A stretch of 64,000 bases of DNA from an uncultured Candidatus Peregrinibacteria bacterium (GCA_937863435.1 CALMES010000105.1:21956-85955); one strand, 5' to 3'; counted from the stretch's first letter, positions 1 through 9,357 are shown. Notes: generated by a model from the letters alone, not told the origin. Made by a program: numbers and translations.

Positions 1-1344
1 GCACTGGGCCTGTGGCTGCTTCTGGTTGTTCCGATCGTCTCCCGGTACATGATCCGTGCTGCCGGAGCCGCGCGCATTCTGGCGGCCGGACTGGTTATAG
101 GAAGCTGCATTCTGCTGCTTGCAACCGTCAGCCGCGCCGCGTTCTTCGGCCTGGTTGCCATGATCATACTGGGCGTCTGGTGGCACCGCAGCCGTGTGAA
201 AAAATTCCGATGGCCGCACTGGGCGGCCGCTCTCACCGCCAGCATTGTTGTCCTTGGCCTTGGCAGCTGCTTTGCCCAGGTGCGCTTCAGTACGGCTGGC
301 GAAGACACGCGGTCGCAGTCTTCGCGGATTCTTCTCTGGAACGCGGCAGTGCGCATGATCGCCCACCGCCCCTACGGCTACGGGCCGGACACTCTGGGAC
401 TGGTCTCGAGTACATTCCTCTCGCCGGAGATCATACGTTACGAGCCGCTGACAGTCCGCATCGACCGCGCGCACAGTCAGATTTTCGATCTCGCTCTGTC
501 ACTTGGCATAGCAGGAGCGGTGATTTTTTATCTGTTTGTACTGTCACTTATTGCGACTGCTACCGATGCAAACAGCCGTCCGCACACACACGACCCCCGG
601 CCGTACGCGCTTGCGCTCGCAGGCAGCAGTCTGTGCCTGCTGTTTGTTTTCCACACTGTCACAACCGCCGTCACCTTCTTTTTTATAACCGGCGTGACAC
701 TCGGCCTGCTTTTGCCGTCGTACAAGCACGTTCGATCGCAGCTCGATACCCTCAGCCTGTCTGTCGTTCTTTTGCTGCTTGGGACACTGGTTGTCGGTAC
801 GCTCTGCTGGATGCGCAGTGATCTGCAGATGGCGCGCGCCAGGCGCGCGCTTGCCGGAAACGATCTGCAAGCCGCACTTGTTTTCTCGGCGCAGGGCGTC
901 CACACGTTTCCCTTCGACAGAGTACATCTCATAGACGCACTCGAACTGCAGCTCGATCTCGTTACCATGACAGACGACGCGGAGCTTACCCGACAAGCTG
1001 GCAGACACATCACGCGTGAACTGATGCTTTTAGAACAACTCACAGGCGGTACAGACGGCTTTGCGTACCTTCTCGCCGCCTGGAAAACCGCGCTGCAGGG
1101 CGACCGCATCCTCACCGAAGCCTACCTGGCGAAAGCATCCGTCCATTCCCCGGGCCGCGTGACATACCTGCGCATCGCCGCACACTGCTTTGCCCTGCTC
1201 GGCGACCGGGCAAAAGTGGCACGAGCTCGCGCACTGCTCATCGAACTTCTGCCGCCGGACTGGAGGAACCCGACCTCTGTTCCGACACGCATTCTGCTTA
1301 AAGAAAATCCCTGGCTCAGCGACATCACTCATTCTAATGAATAA
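1..1344 (+). CDS. O-antigen ligase-like membrane protein, 5'-truncated by window edge
   Basis: The reading frame is open from base 1, so the real start lies upstream; an internal ATG occurs at base 49. The visible part has several hydrophobic segments in its first 250 residues. It also has the O-antigen ligase/Wzy-type stretch with an RPYGYGPDTLG segment followed by RAHSQIFDLALSLGIAG, a His-containing periplasmic loop before a membrane helix. After the last membrane helix (WMRSDLQ) about 160 soluble, helix-rich residues follow. They have TPR-like character, as in Wzy_C proteins carrying C-terminal TPRs. The family transfers or polymerises lipid-linked glycans at the outer face of the inner membrane. 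The family call is from pattern and topology; substrate is unknown. Confidence 0.7.
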   Translation, partial: ALGLWLLLVVPIVSRYMIRAAGAARILAAGLVIGSCILLLATVSRAAFFGLVAMIILGVWWHRSRVKKFRWPHWAAALTASIVVLGLGSCFAQVRFSTAGEDTRSQSSRILLWNAAVRMIAHRPYGYGPDTLGLVSSTFLSPEIIRYEPLTVRIDRAHSQIFDLALSLGIAGAVIFYLFVLSLIATATDANSRPHTHDPRPYALALAGSSLCLLFVFHTVTTAVTFFFITGVTLGLLLPSYKHVRSQLDTLSLSVVLLLLGTLVVGTLCWMRSDLQMARARRALAGNDLQAALVFSAQGVHTFPFDRVHLIDALELQLDLVTMTDDAELTRQAGRHITRELMLLEQLTGGTDGFAYLLAAWKTALQGDRILTEAYLAKASVHSPGRVTYLRIAAHCFALLGDRAKVARARALLIELLPPDWRNPTSVPTRILLKENPWLSDITHSNE

Positions 1345-1569
1345 ATATTGTGATCTGTTATTTTGCTTTTTATATGCAGATTTAATAGATCAGAATAATT
1401 ATACGTCAATACGACTGCATCGATGAACGCTGAGCAATCCTGTTCACAGGCAGACCTGATTCCGCTTCTTCGGCTGATGTCCTGCTAGATGGCTTGCCTG
1501 TGCCGCAAATCATGTCCTTCACCTATATTTCCCTGCTATACTCCGTTTATTCTGTCCTTTTTCCTTTTT

Positions 1570-2175
1570 ATGAAAACACTTCCTTACAAACCATACATCG
1601 CAGAAATTATCGGCACATTCACACTCACTCTCGCAGTCTCGCTGTCCCTGCTTGGAAAAGTCGGCGCACTCCCCACCCCGCTCGTCGCCGCAACCGTGCT
1701 GGGGCTGTTTGTCTATACCATCGGAGCCATCAGCGGTGCGCATCTAAATCCGGCTGTCACACTTGGCTTATGGAGTATCAAAAAAATCAACGCCCAACAG
1801 GCGGGTTTGTACATTGTTTCCGAATTGATCGGAGCAGCTGTGGCTATGCTCGTGGTCGGTCTTTTTGCCTTCAATCAGCCGGCTGTCACAGTTAATACTG
1901 ATGTTACGATTCTCGCGGCCGAGACAATCGGCACGTTCTTTTTGGCATTCGGTGTGAGTTCGGTTGTGTACGGAAAAGTATCGGACGTTGCATCCGGTCT
2001 TGTGATTGGCACCTCGCTGCTGCTTGGCATTCTGATCGCCGCAGGTCTTGGCTCCAATGGCGTCCTCAATCCTGCCGTTGCTTTTGGCATCGGCTCGGCC
2101 GGACCGATGTATTTGCTCGGTCCGATCGTGGGATCGATTGCGGCAATGCAGTTATATAGGTGGATGGCGAAGTGA
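1570..2175 (+). CDS. Aquaporin / MIP-family channel
   Basis: A 201-residue membrane protein with both NPA boxes of the MIP family: GAHLNPAVTLG in the first half and NGVLNPAVAFG in the second. They sit in two homologous three-helix repeats, and the protein is slightly shorter than typical aquaporins. The start MKTLPYKPYIAE is preferred over an in-frame upstream ATG at 1489. It matches the usual N-terminus before helix 1 (AEIIGTFTLTLAVS). It also follows a TATACT -10-like box at 1537 and a pyrimidine-rich tract (CCTTTTTCCTTTTT) directly before ATG. It probably conducts water or small neutral solutes across the inner membrane; water versus glycerol selectivity cannot be decided. Confidence 0.9.
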   Translation: MKTLPYKPYIAEIIGTFTLTLAVSLSLLGKVGALPTPLVAATVLGLFVYTIGAISGAHLNPAVTLGLWSIKKINAQQAGLYIVSELIGAAVAMLVVGLFAFNQPAVTVNTDVTILAAETIGTFFLAFGVSSVVYGKVSDVASGLVIGTSLLLGILIAAGLGSNGVLNPAVAFGIGSAGPMYLLGPIVGSIAAMQLYRWMAK

Positions 2176-2185
2176 AGATGAGACA

Positions 2186-2262
2186 ATGGTAAAAATTACC
2201 AAGATACAAGAAACAAATGACAAAAAGTTCCAATGACCAACTCCCGGTTTTCCAATCAATCA
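2186..2262. repeat. Degenerate ACCAA/ACAAGA-word repeat
   Basis: Intergenic run of imperfect repeated words (ACCAAGATACAAG, AACAAATGACAAAA, GTTCCAATGACC, TTTTCCAATCAATC) between aquaporin and the next gene. The same words recur at 19668-19740 and 30945-31010. It belongs to the dispersed degenerate-repeat class described in the findings. Confidence 0.6.
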
Positions 2263-2269
2263 TCATCGA

Positions 2270-2327
2270 AGCTCCCCTCTCTGCCGCTTTAGCGGGGAGA
2301 GGGGTTGGGGTGAGGGGCCAGGCCTAC
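2270..2327. repeat. REP-like palindromic element (CCCTCTC/GAGAGGGG type)
   Basis: CCCCTCTCTGCCGCTTTAGCGGGGAGAGGGG forms an inverted repeat around GCCGCTTTAGCGG and is followed by TTGGGGTGAGGGGCC. Related elements lie at 35268-35405 and 41998-42127. This resembles the common CCCTCACCC...CCCTCTCCC intergenic palindromes found in many bacteria. Confidence 0.6.
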
Positions 2328-2372
2328 GAATGATGAGCCTCATCTTAATAGCAGTACACTGTATTTCCCATC

Positions 2373-2402
2373 TTGTAAGCAAGTATGACTGCACGCCATA
2401 CT
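2373..2402 (+). promoter_or_regulatory. Promoter giving near-leaderless mRNA for the lipoprotein gene
   Basis: TTGTAA (2373-2378), 18-base spacer, CATACT (2397-2402), then only 8 bases to ATG at 2411. The predicted start of transcription is about 2 bases before the start codon. Confidence 0.45.
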
Positions 2403-2410
2403 GCCTGCCT

Positions 2411-3301
2411 ATGCTGAAAAAACTTCTGCTTCCGGCCTGCTTTGCGCCGATCACTATCGCGCTGCTCCTGTCGGCCTGTACCAAAACCCCGCCAGCGCCG
2501 AACGCGGATATCTCGGCTGCACTGTCATCTGCCATTGCCGCAAAAAACGCTCAGAATGGCATCGAAACCGGCACCGGCAGGACGCGCTCCACTCCCCCTC
2601 CGTCGCTGCGCACATCCTTTTACGGCTCGATGATCGAGAGCTACCAAACTCTCGATGCAAAAAAGAAGAACGTCGTTGAAGCCGGCATTCTCATTCCGGG
2701 CAGCGCAATGGAAGAAGCGATCAGAACGCTGAGTGGCGGTAATGTCTCTTTGCCTGTCGTTCAACTGGATCTTCCGGCAGAAGTAAAAAAGACGACGTAC
2801 CTGGACCATGTGGAGATTACATTCGTTCCCACGGCAAAAAATTCAACCGATCCCTATGCACCCGGGCATTTTGCGTTTCATTTTTTGACTGTTACACCCG
2901 AGCAACAGAACAAAATTAACTGCCTGCTCACACTCGATGTATCGGCTGACCGTTTCCCCGATAGCTACGCGATGGATAAACCAGGGCTGCCTCCCAATGG
3001 CGACTGTGTGCCGTTTTTCGGCAATCGGGCAATCGATATCACGTCTCCGGAGCAGGATCTGGTCAATAAGCCACTGTTCACCCATACGATGTCCCTCCAA
3101 TACTACAGCGGGCGTATGGTGGCACTCACGCCTCTCATCACACTCGAGAAACTGCTGACAAAAAAGCCCATCAGTATGCCTGTCAATCTGCCTCTGACCG
3201 TGGGCAAGGACACGCTTTTTCCGACTCAATTCACCGTCACGTATGATCGGACAAAAAAAATGTTCAATCTGGCGTTTTCGGAATGGGTGACGATGAAATA
3301 A
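2411..3301 (+). CDS. Predicted lipoprotein of unknown function
   Basis: 296 residues beginning MLKKLLLPACF, with a hydrophobic signal segment and a lipobox LLSAC placing the lipidated Cys at residue 23. The mature part is hydrophilic, soluble and Pro/Ser/Thr-containing, with no motif that I recognise. An upstream in-frame ATG at 2330 was rejected. It precedes the predicted promoter, and the signal peptide begins cleanly at 2411. The protein is likely anchored to the outer face of the cytoplasmic membrane. It stands alone, convergent with the ABC exporter gene, and is followed by a purine-rich repeat. Confidence 0.7.
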   Translation: MLKKLLLPACFAPITIALLLSACTKTPPAPNADISAALSSAIAAKNAQNGIETGTGRTRSTPPPSLRTSFYGSMIESYQTLDAKKKNVVEAGILIPGSAMEEAIRTLSGGNVSLPVVQLDLPAEVKKTTYLDHVEITFVPTAKNSTDPYAPGHFAFHFLTVTPEQQNKINCLLTLDVSADRFPDSYAMDKPGLPPNGDCVPFFGNRAIDITSPEQDLVNKPLFTHTMSLQYYSGRMVALTPLITLEKLLTKKPISMPVNLPLTVGKDTLFPTQFTVTYDRTKKMFNLAFSEWVTMK

Positions 3302-3442
3302 AGAGGATACGATGATGTAGAGGATATGAAGATCAGAGGATGCAAAGATGAGAGGAAATGACAGTCATTAAAGCACAAAATTTGTGCAATCATTATCCAC
3401 TTTCCTCTCACCCTCTGCTCTTCTCCTCTTCTCATCCTCATA
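3301..3442. repeat. Degenerate GAGGATA-word repeat with inverted arms
   Basis: The left arm (3304-3357) repeats words such as GAGGATACGATGA, GAGGATATGAAGATCA and GAGGATGCAAAGATGAGAGG. The right arm (3410-3440) carries the complement (CCTCTC, CTCTTCTCATCCTCATATTAT). A core of about 50 bases contains GCACAAAATTTGTGC. It fills the space between two convergent genes and could also act as a terminator-like stem. Confidence 0.65.
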
Positions 3443-5197
3443 TTATAGCTTCTGCCTCTCCCACAGCTCGAAGAACTTTCCCTTCTTTTTCATCAGCTGA
3501 TCGAAAGAGCCGGATTCCACGATCGCGCCTTTTTCCAGCACGATGACCGTGTCCATCTCGCGGATCGTGGTCAGACGATGGGCGATGACGACGGCCGTTA
3601 CTGAACGGAAAAATGTATGCAGTGAATCGCGTATCTTCTGCTCGGACTCCAGGTCGAGGTGAGAGGTGGCTTCATCGAGAAACAGTATGTCCGGCTGCTT
3701 GAAAATGGCTCTGGCAAGGCCCAGTCTCTGCCTTTCTCCGCCCGAGAGCTTGATCCCCTTCTCGCCGATGACCGTTTGCTCCTTGCGCGGCAGCTTGGTC
3801 AGAAAATCCTTCACGTGGGCGATGACAAGCGAGCGGTCAAACAACTGTGCGTCGTCCTTTCTGCTCGCGTTTGCAATCGTCACATTGTCTTTCAGCGATA
3901 CATTGAACACTTCTGTTTCCTGCAACACGGCGGCAGTGCGCTCGAAATATGCATCGCGCCGGATGTCGCGCAGGGAAACGCCGTCAATCAGAATTTCCCC
4001 TTCGTACTCCTCGCGCTCTTTCAAAAGAATGCGCATGAGCGTGGATTTTCCGGCGCCGGACAAACCGACAATGCCGAGTTTTTCACCGCGCCTGATGGTG
4101 AACGAAATATTATTCAGCACAGCATTGTTTCCGTAGGCAAAGTGCAGGTTACGCACGTCGATCTTTTTCCAGTCCGCAGGAAAATCCTTGTGCCCGGCCG
4201 GCTGCGGCGGTTCGCGCAGGATGTCCGTCATCCGCGCTATGGAATATTGGGAACTGGAAAATTCCTGTGCCACCTGCGCCAGCTCATCGACCGATGCCCA
4301 GATACGATCGAAGTAGCCGTAAAAAAGAATGAGGAAGCCGACAGGATAGTAACCGTGCCAGATGCCATACATAATCCCCATTACCGCACCGAGCCGGAAC
4401 ACCTGTCCCCAGCCGCTGAGCACCACCTGGCGTATGCGAAACCACAGCACGCGCGATCGTATCCTGACAAACAGTTCGTCCATATGGGTGCGCAGAATAT
4501 CGAGCAGCGACCGGCGGATACCGAGCACTTTCACGGTCCGGATATTGTTCATCACCTCAAAGGCAAAACCCGACACTTCCTCTTCGGCGATATTGACCCT
4601 GTTCACCTGCGCTACCGTCTTGCGCGTCAGTTGTCGGGAAAACAGGTAATACGTAACCAGAAACGCCAGAATGACAACTGCCATTCTCCAGTCAAATCCG
4701 GCAATGATGATGCTCATGCCGACGAAGTTCACAAAAATTTCAATGAAGTTGATAAACCACATGCGCGTGATGATGGCAAGACCGTCCGCTCCACGCTGCA
4801 GTCGCTTGACCTTGTTTCCCGTATTTTCCTTCTCCTGCCAGGACATCTGCAGCCGCAGGAGATGGGAAATCGTTTCGTACTGCGCATCAACCGCAATGCG
4901 TTCGGCAATCAGAAAGCCGATGTATTTGGCAGTGTCGATAGCGGTAAAACGGATGACGGACGCCATCACCCATGCCGTCAGAATGCCAAGAATACTGTGC
5001 AGCACTCCGGGTGACGGTGACTGCGCAAGCAGCGTGACAATGTGCGAGAGCGCATAGGCCGGGTACAGCCAGATAATATCGGCAGTCAGTCGCAAAAGCG
5101 TGGCAAGCAGAAACTTCCACCGGTACGGCTGGATACGCCGCCAGATTTCCGCGACAAGCTGCGTGGCCGAATAGGGAGAAGGAAGAGCGTCTTTCAT
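3443..5197 (-). CDS. ABC exporter, fused permease and ATPase half-transporter
   Basis: 584 residues with an N-terminal six-helix membrane domain (about residues 20-320) and a C-terminal nucleotide-binding domain. The ATPase has Walker A GLSGAGKST (378-386), signature LSGGERQ (484-490), Walker B ILFLDEA (503-509), and the H-loop His in VIAHRLTT. This is the MsbA/LmrA-like type-IV ABC exporter layout. It would work as a dimer, exporting lipids, peptides or drugs from the cytoplasm; the substrate cannot be told. It is transcribed alone, divergent from the histidine kinase across about 200 bases that include an AT-rich TATACAATATATG segment. Confidence 0.9.
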   Translation of the reverse strand: MKDALPSPYSATQLVAEIWRRIQPYRWKFLLATLLRLTADIIWLYPAYALSHIVTLLAQSPSPGVLHSILGILTAWVMASVIRFTAIDTAKYIGFLIAERIAVDAQYETISHLLRLQMSWQEKENTGNKVKRLQRGADGLAIITRMWFINFIEIFVNFVGMSIIIAGFDWRMAVVILAFLVTYYLFSRQLTRKTVAQVNRVNIAEEEVSGFAFEVMNNIRTVKVLGIRRSLLDILRTHMDELFVRIRSRVLWFRIRQVVLSGWGQVFRLGAVMGIMYGIWHGYYPVGFLILFYGYFDRIWASVDELAQVAQEFSSSQYSIARMTDILREPPQPAGHKDFPADWKKIDVRNLHFAYGNNAVLNNISFTIRRGEKLGIVGLSGAGKSTLMRILLKEREEYEGEILIDGVSLRDIRRDAYFERTAAVLQETEVFNVSLKDNVTIANASRKDDAQLFDRSLVIAHVKDFLTKLPRKEQTVIGEKGIKLSGGERQRLGLARAIFKQPDILFLDEATSHLDLESEQKIRDSLHTFFRSVTAVVIAHRLTTIREMDTVIVLEKGAIVESGSFDQLMKKKGKFFELWERQKL

Positions 5198-5389
5198 GGA
5201 TGAGCGGACATGTGCCGCGATTAATGAACATATATTGTATACAAATTTTACCTCTTTTATTTGCTACAAACCTACAATGACGATTGTAATCCATGCACCC
5301 GGATAAATCCACCGGCCGGGCCAGACGGTGGTTTTCAGCGCTCATCACACCCTCCTTCCGGGAATCTGGCTAAAAATAGCATAATCTGG

Positions 5390-5395
5390 TACAAT
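5390..5395 (+). promoter_or_regulatory. -10 box for the histidine kinase gene
   Basis: TACAAT with 9 bases to the ATG at 5405, so the mRNA would begin within about 3 bases of the start codon. No convincing -35 box is visible. Confidence 0.4.
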
Positions 5396-5404
5396 GATGA
5401 GATT

Positions 5405-6826
5405 ATGCACACAAAATACACCCTTGTACAAAAAGCCTATCGTTCCAACTGGACGATTGCGGTGTATTGCATGACCATTGTGCTGATCGTTTCGCTGATC
5501 GGTCTCATGTTTTTCGTGCGCGGGAAAATCATCATGGAAAACCAGCTGAAGGACAAACTCCGCAGCACGGCTGCCGCTGCCGCAATGCAGTTTGACGGAC
5601 AATTACTGGAAAGCATCCGCGGTCCGCAGGATATGACCGGGTCCACGTATCTGGACACCGTGCAGCGGCTGAAACTGATCAAAGACACGGTACCCAACAT
5701 CCGCAGTGCATACCTGATGCGACGCACATCTCGTCCGCAGGAGCTGGCGTTTATTGCCGACAGCGACGATGCGACGCCGCGTGACCTGCGTGACGCCAAC
5801 CACAACGGCATGATCGATCCGGAAGAAAACGCAGGCGTTCCCGGCCAGACGTACGATATTTCCAGTCAGCCGACCATGCAGAACGAGGCGTTTTTACATC
5901 CGTCGGTCGACAGCGAAATCAACACAGACCAGTGGGGAACTGTCATCTCGGGCTACGCCCCCATTGCGGACGCATCGGGCAAATCCGTCGCCATCCTCGG
6001 CATTGACATGGATGCGCAGGACTATACCAGCATTTCACACAGCATTTTCTCGCCGCTGGCATTTCTGCTCATCATTCTGTCGGCAGTGCTGATTGCCGGG
6101 ACGATTGTGTTTTACATTTCCACGCGCCAGCTTGAAATTCTCAAACGCCTGGATCTGGAACGGGCCGGACTGCTGCGCCTTGCCTTCCATCAGCTGGGCA
6201 GTCCGCTGACTATTCTCAACTGGTCGCTGGAAATGCTCAAAGACCGCAAAGAGAATGAGCCGGTGGACAAATACGTTGCAAGCATGGAAGAGGGCATGAG
6301 CCGGCTTGGCAATATTCTCAACTCTCTGCGGGACGCCGACCAGGTGCACGAGGGGACCATTCTGTACCAGCCCGAAGTCGTCTCGCTGAGCCAGATTATC
6401 ACCCACATCGCCCGGGAATTTGAACCGCGTCTGGAGCGCTACCGCCAGAAGCTCGTACTGTCTCTCGACAGCGATACCAAAATGAAGCTCGACAAAAAAC
6501 TGATCGATGCGGTGCTGCGCGAACTGCTGGGAAACTCCATCGATTTTTCACCACCGGGAAGCACGACAACCATCCGTGTCACCCAGACAGTGAGACATGC
6601 TCAAATCGAAGTGCACGACCAGGGATACGGCATTCCGGAAGTCGATATGAAGCGCATCTTTGAAGAATTCGCACGCGGCTCCAACGCCAACAAGTATAAA
6701 CCGGACGGCAGCGGACTCGGCTTGTACATCGTGCGCGGCATCGTCGAACGCGCCGGCGGCCGCATATGGCTGGAAAGCAAGCAGGGCAAGGGAACGAGCG
6801 TGTACATCCAGCTGCCGATTGCCTGA
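5405..6826 (+). CDS. Membrane sensor histidine kinase with Cache-like sensor
   Basis: 473 residues. A transmembrane helix near 17-38 is followed by an extracytoplasmic domain with Cache-like sequence (WGTVISGYAPIADASGKSV...LGIDMDA) and an EF-hand-type loop DANHNGMIDPEE at 130-141. A second membrane helix lies near 212-235. The kinase core has phospho-acceptor His262 in FHQLGSPLT, an N box (LLGNSIDFSPP), G1 (DQGYGIP) and G2 (GSGLGLYIV). The start at 5405 is chosen because the TACAAT box lies just upstream and translation from 5261 would precede it. No response regulator is adjacent; stand-alone receiver proteins are encoded at 34830 and 50203. It probably senses a small ligand, with Ca2+ as a possible structural or signalling ion. 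Confidence 0.88.
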   Translation: MHTKYTLVQKAYRSNWTIAVYCMTIVLIVSLIGLMFFVRGKIIMENQLKDKLRSTAAAAAMQFDGQLLESIRGPQDMTGSTYLDTVQRLKLIKDTVPNIRSAYLMRRTSRPQELAFIADSDDATPRDLRDANHNGMIDPEENAGVPGQTYDISSQPTMQNEAFLHPSVDSEINTDQWGTVISGYAPIADASGKSVAILGIDMDAQDYTSISHSIFSPLAFLLIILSAVLIAGTIVFYISTRQLEILKRLDLERAGLLRLAFHQLGSPLTILNWSLEMLKDRKENEPVDKYVASMEEGMSRLGNILNSLRDADQVHEGTILYQPEVVSLSQIITHIAREFEPRLERYRQKLVLSLDSDTKMKLDKKLIDAVLRELLGNSIDFSPPGSTTTIRVTQTVRHAQIEVHDQGYGIPEVDMKRIFEEFARGSNANKYKPDGSGLGLYIVRGIVERAGGRIWLESKQGKGTSVYIQLPIA

Positions 6827-6920
6827 GACAACGGAAGCAGCAACGAGGGAGTTGGCTGACACTGCTGCCGAGCACTCTTTCCCCGTACACAAATCATCTT
6901 CCTTCGGGGAAAATTATCCC

Positions 6921-6926
6921 TATAAT
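6921..6926 (+). promoter_or_regulatory. -10 box upstream of FTR1 permease gene
   Basis: Consensus TATAAT, 56 bases before the ATG at 6983. The leader between them is C/T-rich (CTCCTCTGTCGCCTCTTC). No clear -35 box or Fur-type palindrome was seen. Confidence 0.45.
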
Positions 6927-6982
6927 CTCCTCTGTCGCCTCTTCGAAAAAGCGACACTTCATCCAATTTTTCCACCCGGCTT

Positions 6983-7804
6983 ATGAGTATCGCTCTGCTT
7001 ATTACGTTTCGTGAAACACTGGAAGCGTCGCTGGTTGTCGGGATCATTCTTGCGTATCTGCGCAAAACGGAGAATGCGCACCACGAACGATTCATCTGGA
7101 GCGGTGTCGGACTTGGCGCGATGTTCAGCCTGGTGCTGGCTTATGTCTTCGACCGGCTGCTGGGCGGCTTTACCGGCAGAGCCGAGGAAATCTACGAAGG
7201 CATGACCATGCTGGTTGCAGCCGGCCTTTTAAGCTGGATGATTATCTGGATGATGCGCCAGAGCGCCTCACTCAGGCGCTCCATCGAGCAGAAAGTCGAA
7301 ACGCACATTGAACGCGACCACCCTGTCGGACTCATGCTGCTGGCGTTTTTGAGCATCGCACGCGAAGGCACGGAAACAGTGATTTTCCTGAAAGCCGCAT
7401 TTCTGCAGGCGCAGTCCGCCTACAGTTCTGCAGGCGCGGTGCTGGGTATCGTGCTGGCAGTCGCCATCAGCTACCTGCTGTTTAAAGGAATGCGGTATCT
7501 GCCGATCAAATCGTTCTTCCGCATCAGCGGCATCATCCTGATTCTGTTTGCCGCCGGCCTGGCCGCTCACGGTGCACATGAGTTCATGGAAGCCGGTCTG
7601 CTGCCGGAAAGCATGACGCTCTGGAATCTCGCCGCTCACCCCGTGCTGTCAGCTGATGCATTTGCCGGCAGCATGATGAAAGCATTGCTGGGATACAACG
7701 ACAAAATGACTCTGCTGGAAGGCCTGGTATACCTTGTCTATGTTGGCGGGATTATCGGCGTCTGGAACAGCATCAACCGAACGCCTCGCACAACAATACG
7801 CTGA
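6983..7804 (+). CDS. FTR1-family high-affinity iron permease
   Basis: 273 residues, about seven hydrophobic helices. The two hallmark REXXE iron-binding motifs are present: RETLEAS near residue 9 in helix 1 and REGTETVIFL near residue 130. Family members (FTR1, EfeU) move Fe3+, often after oxidation by a partner oxidase or with EfeO/EfeB. None of those partners is adjacent, so the protein may act alone or with distant partners. Start MSIALLITFRETLEAS is typical for the family. The gene stands alone, convergent with the vanW gene. Confidence 0.9.
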   Translation: MSIALLITFRETLEASLVVGIILAYLRKTENAHHERFIWSGVGLGAMFSLVLAYVFDRLLGGFTGRAEEIYEGMTMLVAAGLLSWMIIWMMRQSASLRRSIEQKVETHIERDHPVGLMLLAFLSIAREGTETVIFLKAAFLQAQSAYSSAGAVLGIVLAVAISYLLFKGMRYLPIKSFFRISGIILILFAAGLAAHGAHEFMEAGLLPESMTLWNLAAHPVLSADAFAGSMMKALLGYNDKMTLLEGLVYLVYVGGIIGVWNSINRTPRTTIR

Positions 7805-7823
7805 GTTCCCGACTCCTCCTGCT

Positions 7824-7964
7824 TCAGTGCCTGCCAAGCAGACTGGCCGACACGCCTGCAAGAGATGCCTGCAGAGCGGGTCCGACAACAGGCGTTTTCA
7901 GGAGCACCAGTACGGCAACAATCAACGCAAACGCCACTGCAAAGCTGCGACCGATATGATTCAT
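7824..7964 (-). CDS. Possible small membrane protein
   Basis: A 46-codon frame starting MNHIGRSFAVAFALIV, 31 bases downstream of vanW on the same strand. It encodes one hydrophobic helix (FAVAFALIVAVLVLLKT) followed by a small amphipathic tail. It could be a translated partner in the vanW transcript. Support is limited to position, a clean ATG and a plausible transmembrane segment; no ribosome-binding site is visible. It may be spurious. Confidence 0.35.
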   Translation of the reverse strand: MNHIGRSFAVAFALIVAVLVLLKTPVVGPALQASLAGVSASLLGRH

Positions 7965-7995
7965 GGTGACATCTTGAAAGGACGAAGGCCGCCCG

Positions 7996-9357
7996 TCAAT
8001 ACTTCGCCAGCAATGGTGCCGGCGGAAGGTGTGTTGCAATCCATGTGTCGGCAACGGCGCGCAAGGCATACTTGTAACGCGATACCAGCTGGTCCGCCGC
8101 GACAGTCCCGTCTTTATACGTGACTGAACGCAGCCAGACAATTTCATTGTGACGCACAGACCGGTTATTCACTTTCAAATCTGCCGGAGCGTTTTGGGCG
8201 AAGTACGGCCCGCTCACTGTCACCGACCGGCTGTCCGGTACGGCAAAGATGCGGACGTACGCGTCGGATCCGCTTGTCTCCGCCTGAATGACGATGGGCG
8301 TTGCAAAATCATTTTTGAAGCTGAAATCCTGGGAACCCAGGTAAATCGTCACATCCTGTCCGATGCCGTACTGCTCATAATAGTGCACGAAGAGGCTGTG
8401 GCTTTTGTGTTCGAGGAGCGGCATGCCGGCCTCCAGCGCGGCGCGGTAGAGAGTGGTGGAACCCTGACAGATACCGCCACCCAGTGTGGGCTTCAGCTGG
8501 CCGTCTTCAAAAATACCCAGCCCCATACGCCAGCCGTCTTTGGTCTGGAGGTCGCCGAGCATGGCATTGAAAGAGAATATCGCACCGGCGGGCACGATGA
8601 TGTTATGCACCCTCTCGCTCATCACTTTGCGCACATTCGCCGCGCGGTTGGGATCCGATCCCTCAAAGTTCGAGCGCCCGACCGACAGAAGCGACAATGA
8701 CAGATGGTGCACTTCGTCCTGCAATACAGGCTGGTCTGCCGTAAACACGACTGTCACGTCCGTGCCGCCAGACAGCAGTGCGTCACGCAGTGCTTCTTTG
8801 AGTGCCGCCTGATGGAACAAGACGCCGGTACGAGCGACACATGCACTGTCTTTCCATACCGGCCTGAGTGTTCCCTGTTTATCGGTGGTCGTAGCGGTCA
8901 TCGTGCACGATACCGCCGGAGGGAATGAGCGCATCAATGATCGTGTGAGATCCGCCATCATGGCGTCCACATCGACCGCCGAAAACAGGCTGGCTCCGTC
9001 ATCTTCCACGCGGATCCACTGCGGATGATCTTTGAATGCCAGTATCCACGGATCGATGCGGCGATTGTCCGGAAACACAAAGGACAGCCGGATGCTGGCG
9101 TTCATCACCGATCGTCTCTCGCGCATGGCACCGGCAATGCGATTGTCCGTAGACGCATCGGCAATCGTGCGGCCGGCTGCAAAGTCCGCAATCGGTACAA
9201 TAGTACGGCGCTGGTTCTGTTCGCGTTTGGCTGCCGCCAAACTCCCCGACGCGTCGGTTCCCAGTGCAGTGAGAAATATGGCACACGCCAGAACACCGGA
9301 CAAAGCCCCGGCGAGCGAACGCGGCGAAGCGGCATGTGGTGTTGGTGTGTGTGACAT
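7996..9357 (-). CDS. VanW-family secreted protein
   Basis: 453 residues with an N-terminal signal/anchor helix (about 15-37). A VanW domain occupies the C-terminal half: NRAANVRKVMSERVHN, PAGAIFSFNAMLGD, GGGICQGSTTLYRAAL, HKSHSLFVHYYEQYG. The conserved GGGICQxSTTLY box is intact. VanW proteins occur next to vancomycin-resistance genes and very widely in Gram-positive and CPR genomes; the biochemical role is unknown but linked to the cell envelope. The ATG is 10 bases after a consensus -10 box, so the start is well supported. Confidence 0.85.
   Translation of the reverse strand: MSHTPTPHAASPRSLAGALSGVLACAIFLTALGTDASGSLAAAKREQNQRRTIVPIADFAAGRTIADASTDNRIAGAMRERRSVMNASIRLSFVFPDNRRIDPWILAFKDHPQWIRVEDDGASLFSAVDVDAMMADLTRSLMRSFPPAVSCTMTATTTDKQGTLRPVWKDSACVARTGVLFHQAALKEALRDALLSGGTDVTVVFTADQPVLQDEVHHLSLSLLSVGRSNFEGSDPNRAANVRKVMSERVHNIIVPAGAIFSFNAMLGDLQTKDGWRMGLGIFEDGQLKPTLGGGICQGSTTLYRAALEAGMPLLEHKSHSLFVHYYEQYGIGQDVTIYLGSQDFSFKNDFATPIVIQAETSGSDAYVRIFAVPDSRSVTVSGPYFAQNAPADLKVNNRSVRHNEIVWLRSVTYKDGTVAADQLVSRYKYALRAVADTWIATHLPPAPLLAKY

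Noticed and set aside
3659..5014. Long plus-strand frame antisense to the ABC exporter gene
   Set aside because: Composition is His/Arg/Gln-rich as expected from the complement of a real gene, and the opposite strand has all ABC motifs.
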